NCBI GenBank assembly: GCA_031269645.1
Contig: JAISYW010000015.1
Span: forward strand, 1-12,227
Length of the DNA: 12,227 nucleotides
Origin: Holosporaceae bacterium
GTDB taxonomy: Bacteria; Pseudomonadota; Alphaproteobacteria; UBA3830
Direction of reading: 5' to 3'
Shown here: in pieces, positions 6,649-12,227 of the stretch
How the letters are laid out: each line of letters begins with the position of its first letter
How positions within the stretch are numbered: position 1 is the first letter of the stretch
Made by a program: the position numbers and the translations under genes
Notes under the pieces: generated by a model
Database searches by the model: none
What the model saw: only the letters and a program-made list of their open reading frames with translations
Told to the model about the DNA's origin: nothing

Positions 6649-6695
6649 TTGGCGTTTGGATCCTTGTAATTTATCAGTATCGGAACTAACTGTGG

Positions 6696-7553
6696 TTAAT
6701 ATAGCACGTTGAGTCGCCTTATTAAGGAATCAAAATTGTATGAATTTAAAAATTCCACCGCTTGATTATAATCGAACGAAATTTTTAATTTATAAAAATC
6801 CTCGTCGATATCAATATTTTTCTCCAAAGTTACCAGTTTTAAAGATAAATCCAATTGGTTTTTTTGATTAATTAAATTTTCTTTGACTTTTGATTGTTTA
6901 ATCTTATCGATATTTTGATATATCTCTTCTAATGTTCTGAATTCGTTAATTAATTTTGCAGCCGTTTTTGGGCCTATTCCGGAAATTCCAGGGATATTGT
7001 CGGATGGATCCCCTATTAATGCTTGTAACATTGTCATTTGGGACGGAAGAACTCCATATTTTTCAATAACTTCCTGTGTTTTAATGGATTTAGACTTTAT
7101 GGGATCGAACAATGAAATTTTATCGTTTATCAATTGCATTAAATCTTTGTCGGAAGACACAATGCGAACTTCATATGCGGAAGACGCTAATTTATTTGCA
7201 TATGTTGCGATTATATCGTCCGCTTCGAATCCTTTTTTTTCTATACTTGGAATTCCAAATGCAACACATGCCTTTTTTAACCTTGGAAATTGCGTTTTTA
7301 AATTTTCTGGAGTCTCGTCGCGGTTACTTTTGTAAGCAGGATACATTTCAGTTCTAAAAGTATGCCTTCCGGCATCAAATACGATGCAAAATAAATCTGA
7401 TTTATGCTTTTCCATTAGAGACATTAGAATAGAGCAGAAACCGTATACCGCACCAACATATTCTCCGTTATTGTTTGTCAGTTGCGGCAAAGCATAATAA
7501 GCACGATAAACAAGACCAGAACCATCTATAAGCACGGCTAGTTTATTATTCAT
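6696..7553 (-). CDS. stand-alone 5'-3' exonuclease (PolA N-terminal domain)
   Basis: The 285 residues from the ATG at 7553 match the 5' nuclease domain of DNA polymerase I and nothing more. Visible metal-site motifs are LIDGSGLVYRAYYALP (Asp10), VFDAGRHTFRTEMYPAYKSNR (Asp60), GFEADDIIATYA (Glu110, Asp112, Asp113), VSSDKDL (Asp135, Asp137) and LIGDPSDNIPGISGIGPKTA (Asp182, Asp185 and the helix-hairpin-helix). All catalytic residues are present, so it should act as a flap endonuclease/5'-3' exonuclease for RNA primers and repair. The Klenow part is absent: the frame stops at 6696, followed by a permease gene. The longer frame from 7640 overlaps secB and has no homology, so the start four bases after secB is preferred. 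The two genes form an unusual operon. It is either a natural split from the polymerase or a truncated polA; the product is not the short Xni paralogue by its motifs, though that is a possible confusion. Confidence 0.88.
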   Translation of the reverse strand: MNNKLAVLIDGSGLVYRAYYALPQLTNNNGEYVGAVYGFCSILMSLMEKHKSDLFCIVFDAGRHTFRTEMYPAYKSNRDETPENLKTQFPRLKKACVAFGIPSIEKKGFEADDIIATYANKLASSAYEVRIVSSDKDLMQLINDKISLFDPIKSKSIKTQEVIEKYGVLPSQMTMLQALIGDPSDNIPGISGIGPKTAAKLINEFRTLEEIYQNIDKIKQSKVKENLINQKNQLDLSLKLVTLEKNIDIDEDFYKLKISFDYNQAVEFLNSYNFDSLIRRLNVLY

Positions 7554-7557
7554 AAGA

Positions 7558-8004
7558 TTATTGCAAAGTCTGATTTGCGGATTCTTTTTGTTGCTGATAT
7601 AAATCCACAAAATTAATAGGAGCGATATATAATGGAGCAAATCCGCCGTCGCTTACAGTATTTGCAATAATACTGCGAACAAATGGAAATAATAATCGCG
7701 GACATTCGATGTATAAAATCGGTTCCAACATATCTTCCGGAAATCCATCTACAACGAACTCTCCGGTATAATTTAATTCCAGAATAAACAACGGCTTATC
7801 TAATTTTGCTTGAGCCTTGACGACTAAGGATACTTTATAAGAGTTGGATGTTTTTCCTTTTTCAACGTCTACCCGCAATTGCACGTCTATCTGTGGAGAT
7901 TTATCTGTGTTTTCTATTTGTGAAAAAGGATTTGCATTTTCAAATGATAGGTCTCTCATATATTGGGCTGTAACTTCCAACACTTGTTTTTGTTCTTTCT
8001 TCAT
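7558..8004 (-). CDS. secB: protein-export chaperone SecB
   Basis: A 148-residue SecB, near the 155 of E. coli. Diagnostic stretches are YMRDLSFENANPF (about 16-28) and the C-terminal IECPRLLFPFVRSIIANTVSDGGFAPLYIAPINFVDLY, in which the ECPRLLFPF and DGGFxPL motifs are nearly invariant. SecB is a cytosolic homotetramer that keeps precursors unfolded and hands them to SecA. The ATG at 8004 puts 15 residues before YMRD, as in other SecBs; ATG 8019 and TTG 8028 are in-frame alternatives, and none has a clear ribosome binding site. The gene precedes the exonuclease gene by four bases. Together with secG it shows a full general secretion route is retained. Confidence 0.92.
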   Translation of the reverse strand: MKKEQKQVLEVTAQYMRDLSFENANPFSQIENTDKSPQIDVQLRVDVEKGKTSNSYKVSLVVKAQAKLDKPLFILELNYTGEFVVDGFPEDMLEPILYIECPRLLFPFVRSIIANTVSDGGFAPLYIAPINFVDLYQQQKESANQTLQ

Positions 8005-8120
8005 AGTTTTTCGCACCATTATTAACAACGTTGATCATGATATATGAGTAGCGCCGATAAAACAAACTCTTTGATTAGGCTCTATTACTGTCGCACATTT
8101 CCGCACTGCGAAAAAATCTG

Positions 8121-8196
8121 TGGTGGGTAATGCAGGATTCGAACCTGCGACCACCTGATTAAAAGTCAGATGCTCTACCAACTGAGCTAATTACCC
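8121..8196 (-). tRNA. tRNA-Lys (anticodon UUU)
   Basis: The minus strand folds as a standard tRNA: acceptor GGGTAAT pairs with ATTACCC, the D arm contains AGCTCAGTTGGTAGAGC, the anticodon loop is CTTTTAA with anticodon TTT, and the T arm holds GGTTCGAATCC. The 3' CCA is encoded (8123-8121). The body without CCA is 73 bases (8124-8196). Confidence 0.97.
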
Positions 8197-8197
8197 T

Positions 8198-8228
8198 TTT
8201 GCAGAAGATAGAAAAAATAATCTGCAAA
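8198..8228 (-). repeat. inverted repeat abutting the 5' end of tRNA-Lys
   Basis: TTTGCAGA at 8198-8205 and TCTGCAAA at 8221-8228 are perfect 8-base inverted copies with a 15-base A/T-rich loop. On the minus strand the hairpin would end one base before the mature tRNA, so it would lie in the precursor leader or promoter region. It could equally be an element of the divergent mvaA upstream region. Confidence 0.4.
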
Positions 8229-8357
8229 CGCAAGATATTTGTTTAATTAGATTTAGAAAAACCTCGGTAAAAAAGCCAAAACAACCATCAGATATTGTTT
8301 AATCTTTCAATTAAATATCTCAATACCTCTTTACGATACAAATGTTAGCAAGCTATA

Positions 8358-9434
8358 ATGGATTTTGCTGACAAACCGTATAAATTAATGAATTTAAAAG
8401 ACAGCGAATTTTCGACAGAGATACCGACGAAAGTAGTCGGTCCTATTAAGATTAATTATGACGGAAAAGTTCAGACTGTGTCCGTACCAGTCGCTACTTT
8501 TGAAATCCCACTTTGGAGTTCGATCGCGCGCGGCGCGTTAGTTTCCACATCTACCGACGGCATTTGCGTTCGCGTAATTGACGATATAATGTCTCGATCC
8601 GTCATATTAGAAGCGACAGATTTAACGAATGCTTTAATTTGCAAAACTTGGATAGACGATCATATGGATCCAATCGCTGATATAGTCAAAAACACAAGTT
8701 GTTTCGCCAATTTAAAGCAAATCAATGTCGAAAATATCGGTAAACTCCTTTACGTTAGACTAGGGATAACAACTACCAATGCATCTGGTCATAATATGGC
8801 GACCAAGGCGGCCGATGCAGTTCTAAATTTCATAATTTCTAGCTGTAAGCATGTGAAGTATGTTTCAATTTCCGGCAATTATTGTACAGACAAAAAAGTA
8901 TCGTCCGTAAATGGAATATTGGGCAGAGGAAAACGCGTTTCTGCTGAAATTATCGTGCCATATGCCGTATGTGGATCGATCTTAAAAACGATTCCTGAAA
9001 AAATTGTTGAATTAAACACCAAAAAAAATCTTTTGGGTAGCATTTTGTCGGGCGGAGTGCGAAGTGCAAACGCACATTTTGCAAACGTGGCTCTTGCGAT
9101 TTATTTAGCTACTGGACAAGATGCGGCAAATGTTGTTGAAGCGTCTCAAGGAATTACTTTTGCAAATCTCCTTGGTAAAGATTTGTATTTTTCAGTAAAC
9201 ATGCCTAATATTATTGTTGGTACTGTGGGAAATGGAAAAAATCTCGATTTTGCCGTAAAAAATCTGGAGTTTTTAGAATGCCATTCATCTGTTCCTGGTT
9301 CTGCAAAAAGGTTGGCTGCGATAATTGCTTCCGCAACCTTATGTGCAGAGTTATCATTAATGGCGGCCATAACTAACCAGGGCGAGCTGATGCGCTCACA
9401 TCTAAAATTGGAAAGAAATAGTAAATGCAAATAG
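8358..9434 (+). CDS. mvaA: hydroxymethylglutaryl-CoA reductase (class I-like)
   Basis: A 358-residue HMG-CoA reductase catalytic domain, making mevalonate from HMG-CoA. Catalytic residues of the human-type enzyme are all identifiable: Glu49 in VPVATFE, Lys179 in SGNYCTDKK, Asp255 in ATGQDAAN, and His348 in LMRSHLK. Other class I signatures are NGILGRGKRVSAE, GTVGNGKNL and AELSLMAAI, so it resembles the eukaryotic/plant class more than the Pseudomonas class II enzyme. Two oddities: the usual GDAxGxN motif reads TTNASGHN (Asp to Asn at 141), and the N-terminus is short, lacking a recognisable ENxIG motif. No membrane segment is present, so it is soluble. The ATG at 8358 has no clear ribosome binding site. 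Its 3' end overlaps mvaS by ten bases, showing one operon. A mevalonate route is unusual in alphaproteobacteria, which mostly use MEP, suggesting transfer. Confidence 0.93.
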   Translation: MDFADKPYKLMNLKDSEFSTEIPTKVVGPIKINYDGKVQTVSVPVATFEIPLWSSIARGALVSTSTDGICVRVIDDIMSRSVILEATDLTNALICKTWIDDHMDPIADIVKNTSCFANLKQINVENIGKLLYVRLGITTTNASGHNMATKAADAVLNFIISSCKHVKYVSISGNYCTDKKVSSVNGILGRGKRVSAEIIVPYAVCGSILKTIPEKIVELNTKKNLLGSILSGGVRSANAHFANVALAIYLATGQDAANVVEASQGITFANLLGKDLYFSVNMPNIIVGTVGNGKNLDFAVKNLEFLECHSSVPGSAKRLAAIIASATLCAELSLMAAITNQGELMRSHLKLERNSKCK

Positions 9435-10639
9435 GTATAGATTCTATTGCATTTTCCACTTCCAGATATTTTCTAAAATTAGAAACATTGGCGAAGCATC
9501 GCGAGGTTGATTACGCAAAATATTTTGCTGGCATTGGACAGACTCGAATGTCAGTTTTCCCACTGAATGAAGATATTGTCACAGTTGCGATAGACGCTGC
9601 TCAAAAAGCTATTTCTAACGTTGAAAATAAAAACGATATTGATCTGCTAATATTCGCAACGGAATCTTCATTTGATTTATCTAAATCTGCCGGTATTTAT
9701 GTTCATCGTTTTCTGGAATTAAAAGAAGATTGTAGGGTTTTTGATTTAAAACAGGCATGTTATTCGGCAACTGCAGCTTTATGTATGGCAAGGTCATATG
9801 TTTTGGCCAATCCGAATTCAAAAGTCCTGATTATTGCTTCAGATATAGTTAAGTATTCGCCAAATACTTCCGGAGAACCGACTCAGGGAGGAGCTGCGGT
9901 TGCTATGGTAATAGCGACCAATCCGAGAATTCTATCGATTGAACCATATTACGGAGTTCACACCACGGATATCATGGATTTTTGGCGTCCGATTTATAAA
10001 AATGAAGCGTTATTTGATAGTAAATTATCAGTGTATAATTATTTAAAATCACTCGAAATTTCATTTGCAAGATATTTAAAAAATAGCAAATTACAATCTT
10101 CTGATATAGATTATGTTTGTTACCATGCTCCTTTTTGCAAAATGGCTCGTAAAGCAAATAATCTATTGTTCAAAAATAAATCTGTTGATAATTCATTAAT
10201 TTACAATGCTATTGTGGGAAACAGTTGTTCGGCGTCACTTTATATATGTTTGATTTCTCTTTTGGATAATACAAACGACGATTTAAAAAAGAAAAGAGTA
10301 GGATTTTTTAGTTATGGTTCTGGTAGTGTAGCGGAATTTTTTAGCGGGATAATTTCTGATAATTACAAAAACATGTTGTCATCCGAAGATAATTATCGGA
10401 TGCTAAGCGATAGAATTGAAATTTCATTTAGTGAGTATGAAGGTTTTTCTATTGACGATTTTGCTTACTCGTTTTCATTAGGAAAATATGAGAACATTGG
10501 TTCCGTCACTTTATCCAGAATAGAAAATGGTCAAAGAACATATGAAACGATTCGGAAAAATATCACTGGCATCCGACTTGAGCGGGGGAATTCTGTTGCC
10601 CGGATCCCCCAAACCGCGTCTACTTCATTAAGCAGCTAA
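9425..10639 (+). CDS. mvaS: hydroxymethylglutaryl-CoA synthase
   Basis: A 404-residue HMG-CoA synthase that condenses acetyl-CoA with acetoacetyl-CoA. It aligns with bacterial MvaS at a one-residue offset: Glu80 (FATESS), Cys112 (LKQACYSATAAL, the acyl-enzyme nucleophile) and His234 (YHAPFCKMARKA) match the Staphylococcus aureus Glu79/Cys111/His233 triad. GEPTQGGAAVAMVI, DIMDFWRP and FFSYGSGSVAEFFSG are further family motifs. The start overlaps the end of mvaA. Known bacterial MvaS proteins are about 383-390 residues and finish near the strand matching SVTLSRIENGQRTYE (about 360-374); here a tail of about 30 residues continues. Residues from about 381 on are encoded antisense to the tmRNA coding piece, so the tail is probably an accident of overlap rather than a domain. 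Confidence 0.93.
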   Translation: MQIGIDSIAFSTSRYFLKLETLAKHREVDYAKYFAGIGQTRMSVFPLNEDIVTVAIDAAQKAISNVENKNDIDLLIFATESSFDLSKSAGIYVHRFLELKEDCRVFDLKQACYSATAALCMARSYVLANPNSKVLIIASDIVKYSPNTSGEPTQGGAAVAMVIATNPRILSIEPYYGVHTTDIMDFWRPIYKNEALFDSKLSVYNYLKSLEISFARYLKNSKLQSSDIDYVCYHAPFCKMARKANNLLFKNKSVDNSLIYNAIVGNSCSASLYICLISLLDNTNDDLKKKRVGFFSYGSGSVAEFFSGIISDNYKNMLSSEDNYRMLSDRIEISFSEYEGFSIDDFAYSFSLGKYENIGSVTLSRIENGQRTYETIRKNITGIRLERGNSVARIPQTASTSLSS

Positions 10640-10864
10640 AGCAATTGCCTCTACTGCATAATTATCGTTGCATGCGAAAACATTATCGTTCGCATTTATA
10701 ATTTCTGGCTCTATAACGTAAACCACCACGAGTGAAAATCGAGCTTTTCAATAAGTGTCGAATCTATTCACCCCCATATAAATATGGTGGAGGTGTCGGG
10801 CTCTGCCCCCGAGTCCACTTTATCTATTCATCACGATGTTTATCACCATAGTTACCAAGTAACG
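10566..10864 (-). ncRNA. ssrA: tmRNA, circularly permuted two-piece form
   Basis: tmRNA rescues stalled ribosomes together with SmpB. On the minus strand the acceptor piece comes first: it ends ...CACCTCCACCA at 10795-10785, with encoded CCA and a T stem TCGGG/CCCGA closing a seven-base loop GGCAGAG. Nine bases (10784-10776) separate it from the coding piece, which starts GGGGGTGAATAGATTCGAC at 10775. GGGGGTG pairs with CACCTCC, including the G3-U pair required for alanyl-tRNA synthetase. CACTTAT in the coding piece pairs with a matching segment of the acceptor piece (helix P2). After the tag comes a GGGGG/CCCCC stem whose loop (ATCCG) can pair with CGGAT downstream, a PK2-like pseudoknot. 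The order acceptor-loop-coding is the alphaproteobacterial permuted arrangement. The 5' and 3' limits are estimates. The 3' end overlaps mvaS by about 74 bases, antisense. Confidence 0.93.
10628..10675 (-). other. tmRNA proteolysis-tag reading frame
   Basis: From resume codon GCA (10675-10673) the frame reads ACNDNYAVEAIALAA and stops at TAA (10630-10628). The NDNYA core and the ALAA end are typical of alphaproteobacterial tags recognised by ClpXP. A cysteine directly after the resume alanine is unusual compared with the common AND/AAND start. Confidence 0.92.
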
Positions 10865-10870
10865 ACTAAT

Positions 10871-10876
10871 ATTGTA
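10871..10876 (-). promoter_or_regulatory. ssrA: candidate -10 element of ssrA
   Basis: TACAAT on the minus strand lies seven bases before the estimated start of the acceptor piece (about 10864). No good -35 is found at 17 bases; a TTGAAA lies too far upstream (26 bases). Assignment is tentative. Confidence 0.35.
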
Positions 10877-10917
10877 CACGACATTTCATAAAAAAACAGT
10901 AATTTCAAGTAGAGATA

Positions 10918-11376
10918 TTATTCGTTTTTATTTTTATCCTGAGGCAATACTAGACTTCCAATCAGAGATTCTAAATTTACCGTACCACTTGTATTTTCTA
11001 TTTCTTCTCCATCATTTAGAACTTCCGTGGAACCGCCCGGTACGATTGAAAGGTACTTACCGCCAAAAATACCATCGGTGGATACTTGCGCCGAACTATC
11101 TTTAGGCAATTTAATTTTATGCGGAATGTGAAATTTTACGACTGCAAAGAAAGAAGACGAATCTATATCTAAACTGGCGATTTTTCCAACACGCACGCCG
11201 CTGATTTTTACGTCTCCGCCTTCGGTTAAACCATCGGCTTTATCAAACTTGGCCGTAAGAATATATCCATCGACCTTTCTCCAACTGGATTTTGTATATA
11301 CGTAATTAAAGAAAAAAATGGCTGTTAGTAATACCACCCACCCCACAATCGTTTCGAAAAAGCGACCTTGTTCCAT
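10918..11376 (-). CDS. mlaD: MlaD-type MCE-domain protein (outer membrane lipid asymmetry)
   Basis: A 152-residue protein with a basic-free N-terminal membrane anchor at about residues 8-27 (FETIVGWVVLLTAIFFFNYVY). One MCE domain follows at about 35-117, containing FDKADGLTEGGDVKISGVRVGKI and the later DGIFGGKYLSIVPGG, both diagnostic of MlaD. The periplasmic hexameric ring it forms works with the MlaFEB ABC transporter to move phospholipids between inner and outer membranes. Its length is close to alphaproteobacterial MlaD and shorter than the 183-residue E. coli protein. The start is eight bases after the phaB stop, and TAGGGA overlapping that stop can serve as ribosome binding site. The other mla genes are not in the window. 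Confidence 0.9.
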   Translation of the reverse strand: MEQGRFFETIVGWVVLLTAIFFFNYVYTKSSWRKVDGYILTAKFDKADGLTEGGDVKISGVRVGKIASLDIDSSSFFAVVKFHIPHKIKLPKDSSAQVSTDGIFGGKYLSIVPGGSTEVLNDGEEIENTSGTVNLESLIGSLVLPQDKNKNE

Positions 11377-11384
11377 GCTAATCC

Positions 11385-12107
11385 CTATAAATATTGCCCG
11401 CCGTTTACATTTAAAGTAGCGCCTGTAATAAACGACGCTCTTTCGCCAACCAAAAACAAAACAGCATCGGCAATTTCCTCTATTTTTCCAAATCTCCCAA
11501 TAGGAATATTGGATATTATCTTTTCTCTTATATCATTTCTAATTACGTCTGTCATGTCTGTTGATACATAACCGGGAGCGATTGCATTTACGGTTATTCC
11601 CTTGGATGCAGACTCCAAAGCCAAAGATTTAGTAAAACCTATAATGCCAGCTTTGGCCGCCGCATAATTCGTCTGCCCTATTTGGCCCTTTAAACCGTTT
11701 ATGGAACTAATGTTTATAATTCGGCCGAACAATTTTTGTCTCATCTCCGAAACAACCAACCTACACATATTGAAGACGGAGTTTAAATTAACGGTTATGA
11801 CTTTATCCCAGTTTTCTGGATCCATTTTATGCAACATAGAATCTCTTGAAATTCCCGCATTATTAATTAATACATCAACATTTCCGCCGAGCGCGCGACA
11901 CACATCCGCAATTCCTTCTGCGCAAGAATTGTAATTGGAAACATCCCAAGAAAAAATTGGAATGCCGGTTTCATCAAAAAACTGCTTTGCCGCAACAACG
12001 TCGTTTTTATAATTAGCGGCGACAGAATATCCAGCGTTTTTGAGAGTTCGCGAAATTGCGCTGCCTATTCCTTTTGTACCTCCAGTTACGAGTGCTATCT
12101 TTTTCAC
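11385..12107 (-). CDS. phaB: acetoacetyl-CoA reductase (PhaB-like short-chain dehydrogenase)
   Basis: A 240-residue classical short-chain dehydrogenase with TGGTKGIG (8-15, nucleotide binding), NNAG (82-85) and a Ser135-Tyr148-Lys152 active site. It reduces acetoacetyl-CoA to (R)-3-hydroxybutyryl-CoA for polyhydroxybutyrate. I prefer PhaB over FabG because the loop before the catalytic Tyr reads SSINGLKGQIGQTNY, matching SSVNGQKGQFGQTNY of Cupriavidus PhaB, including the two acetoacetyl-CoA-binding glutamines (here Gln142 and Gln145). The phrases NAGISRD and APGYVSTDM also fit. A FabG with the same loop cannot be excluded. The start is GTG at 12107, supported by GGAGG six bases upstream (12118-12114). 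The C-terminus NVNGGQYL is complete. mlaD follows after eight bases. Confidence 0.85.
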   Translation of the reverse strand: MKKIALVTGGTKGIGSAISRTLKNAGYSVAANYKNDVVAAKQFFDETGIPIFSWDVSNYNSCAEGIADVCRALGGNVDVLINNAGISRDSMLHKMDPENWDKVITVNLNSVFNMCRLVVSEMRQKLFGRIINISSINGLKGQIGQTNYAAAKAGIIGFTKSLALESASKGITVNAIAPGYVSTDMTDVIRNDIREKIISNIPIGRFGKIEEIADAVLFLVGERASFITGATLNVNGGQYL

Positions 12108-12123
12108 GACTAGCCTCCATTCT

Positions 12124-12152
12124 ATTTATTAAAATATACAAAGATCTTTCAA
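12124..12152 (-). promoter_or_regulatory. candidate phaB promoter
   Basis: On the minus strand TTGAAA (12152-12147) and ATAAAT (12129-12124) are 17 bases apart, 17 bases before the GTG start codon counted from the -10. The -10 match is only fair, and the elements overlap the tandem repeat described separately. Confidence 0.35.
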
Positions 12153-12177
12153 ATTAAAATACACGAAGATTTTCTTG
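12128..12177. repeat. imperfect 25-base tandem repeat upstream of phaB
   Basis: ATTAAAATATACAAAGAT at 12128-12145 recurs as ATTAAAATACACGAAGAT at 12153-12170 (16 of 18 identical) with a 25-base period. The two copies lie across the candidate promoter, so they could be paired protein-binding sites, or just an AT-rich duplication. Confidence 0.5.
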
Positions 12178-12227
12178 AAAGTACATCCTTCAGTTTCCTA
12201 TCACCAATTTTTTTATTTTTTGCGATA

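Noticed and set aside
8040-8115. Possible terminator after tRNA-Lys (TCGCA/TGCGA pair)
   Set aside because: Only five pairs with an 11-base loop and no T run in the right place.
10541-10639. Extra C-terminal domain on HMG-CoA synthase
   Set aside because: The extra residues come from sequence whose conserved structure belongs to tmRNA on the other strand, so they are explained by overlap.
10872-11105. Plus-strand frame of 77 codons opposite mlaD
   Set aside because: Antisense to the conserved MCE domain, with no start signal or recognisable motif.
11385-12107. FabG instead of PhaB
   Set aside because: The GQIGQTNY loop with both substrate-binding glutamines fits PhaB better than the MGNGGQANY type of FabG, though exclusion is not absolute.
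1-12227. CRISPR arrays, complete insertion sequences, toxin-antitoxin pairs or phage structural genes
   Set aside because: No regular spaced repeats, transposase reading frames, terminal inverted repeats or recognisable toxin or phage motifs were seen.

Overview
The window looks like an AT-rich alphaproteobacterium, probably a host-associated lineage of the Holosporales/Rickettsiales type (inference). The main evidence is a circularly permuted, two-piece tmRNA gene together with a ChpT-type histidine phosphotransferase, an alphaproteobacterial signature. AT bias, a GC-rich recombinase remnant and unrecognised secreted proteins fit that picture but do not prove it.

Layout. (1) Bases 1-2992 are an accessory-looking stretch. 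It holds a GC-richer fragment at the left edge, then two plus-strand genes for predicted exported proteins of unknown function, each behind a strong GGGAGG ribosome binding site. The first is rich in polyserine tracts and is split by a frame change at an A8 run that forms the slippery heptamer A AAA AAC; the -1 frame stays open for another 120 codons. (2) Bases 2993-8196 are read on the minus strand. In order of transcription they hold tRNA-Lys(UUU), secB, a stand-alone 5'-3' exonuclease (the PolA N-terminal domain only), a DMT permease, chpT, a small 2[4Fe-4S] ferredoxin, secG, kdsA, an ftsB/divIC-like gene, and a remnant of a serine recombinase C-terminus. (3) Bases 8358-10639 are a plus-strand two-gene operon for the first committed mevalonate steps, HMG-CoA reductase and HMG-CoA synthase, overlapping by 10 bases. 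(4) Bases 12107-10566 are again minus strand: phaB (acetoacetyl-CoA reductase), mlaD, then the permuted ssrA, whose coding piece lies antisense to the 3' end of the HMG-CoA synthase gene.

How the genes fit together. SecB and SecG belong to the Sec export route, which the two predicted secreted proteins would use. KdsA (Kdo for LPS) and MlaD (outer-membrane lipid transport) show a Gram-negative outer membrane. ChpT implies a CckA-ChpT-CtrA cell-cycle relay, and the FtsB-like protein belongs to the divisome. PhaB and HMG-CoA synthase both use acetoacetyl-CoA, so carbon storage and isoprenoid synthesis meet at one metabolite, encoded on either side of ssrA.

The most interesting items are the possible -1 frameshift or homopolymer-slippage gene (433-2111), the 74-base antisense overlap of ssrA with mvaS, the mevalonate operon in an alphaproteobacterial context, and the lone PolA exonuclease domain.
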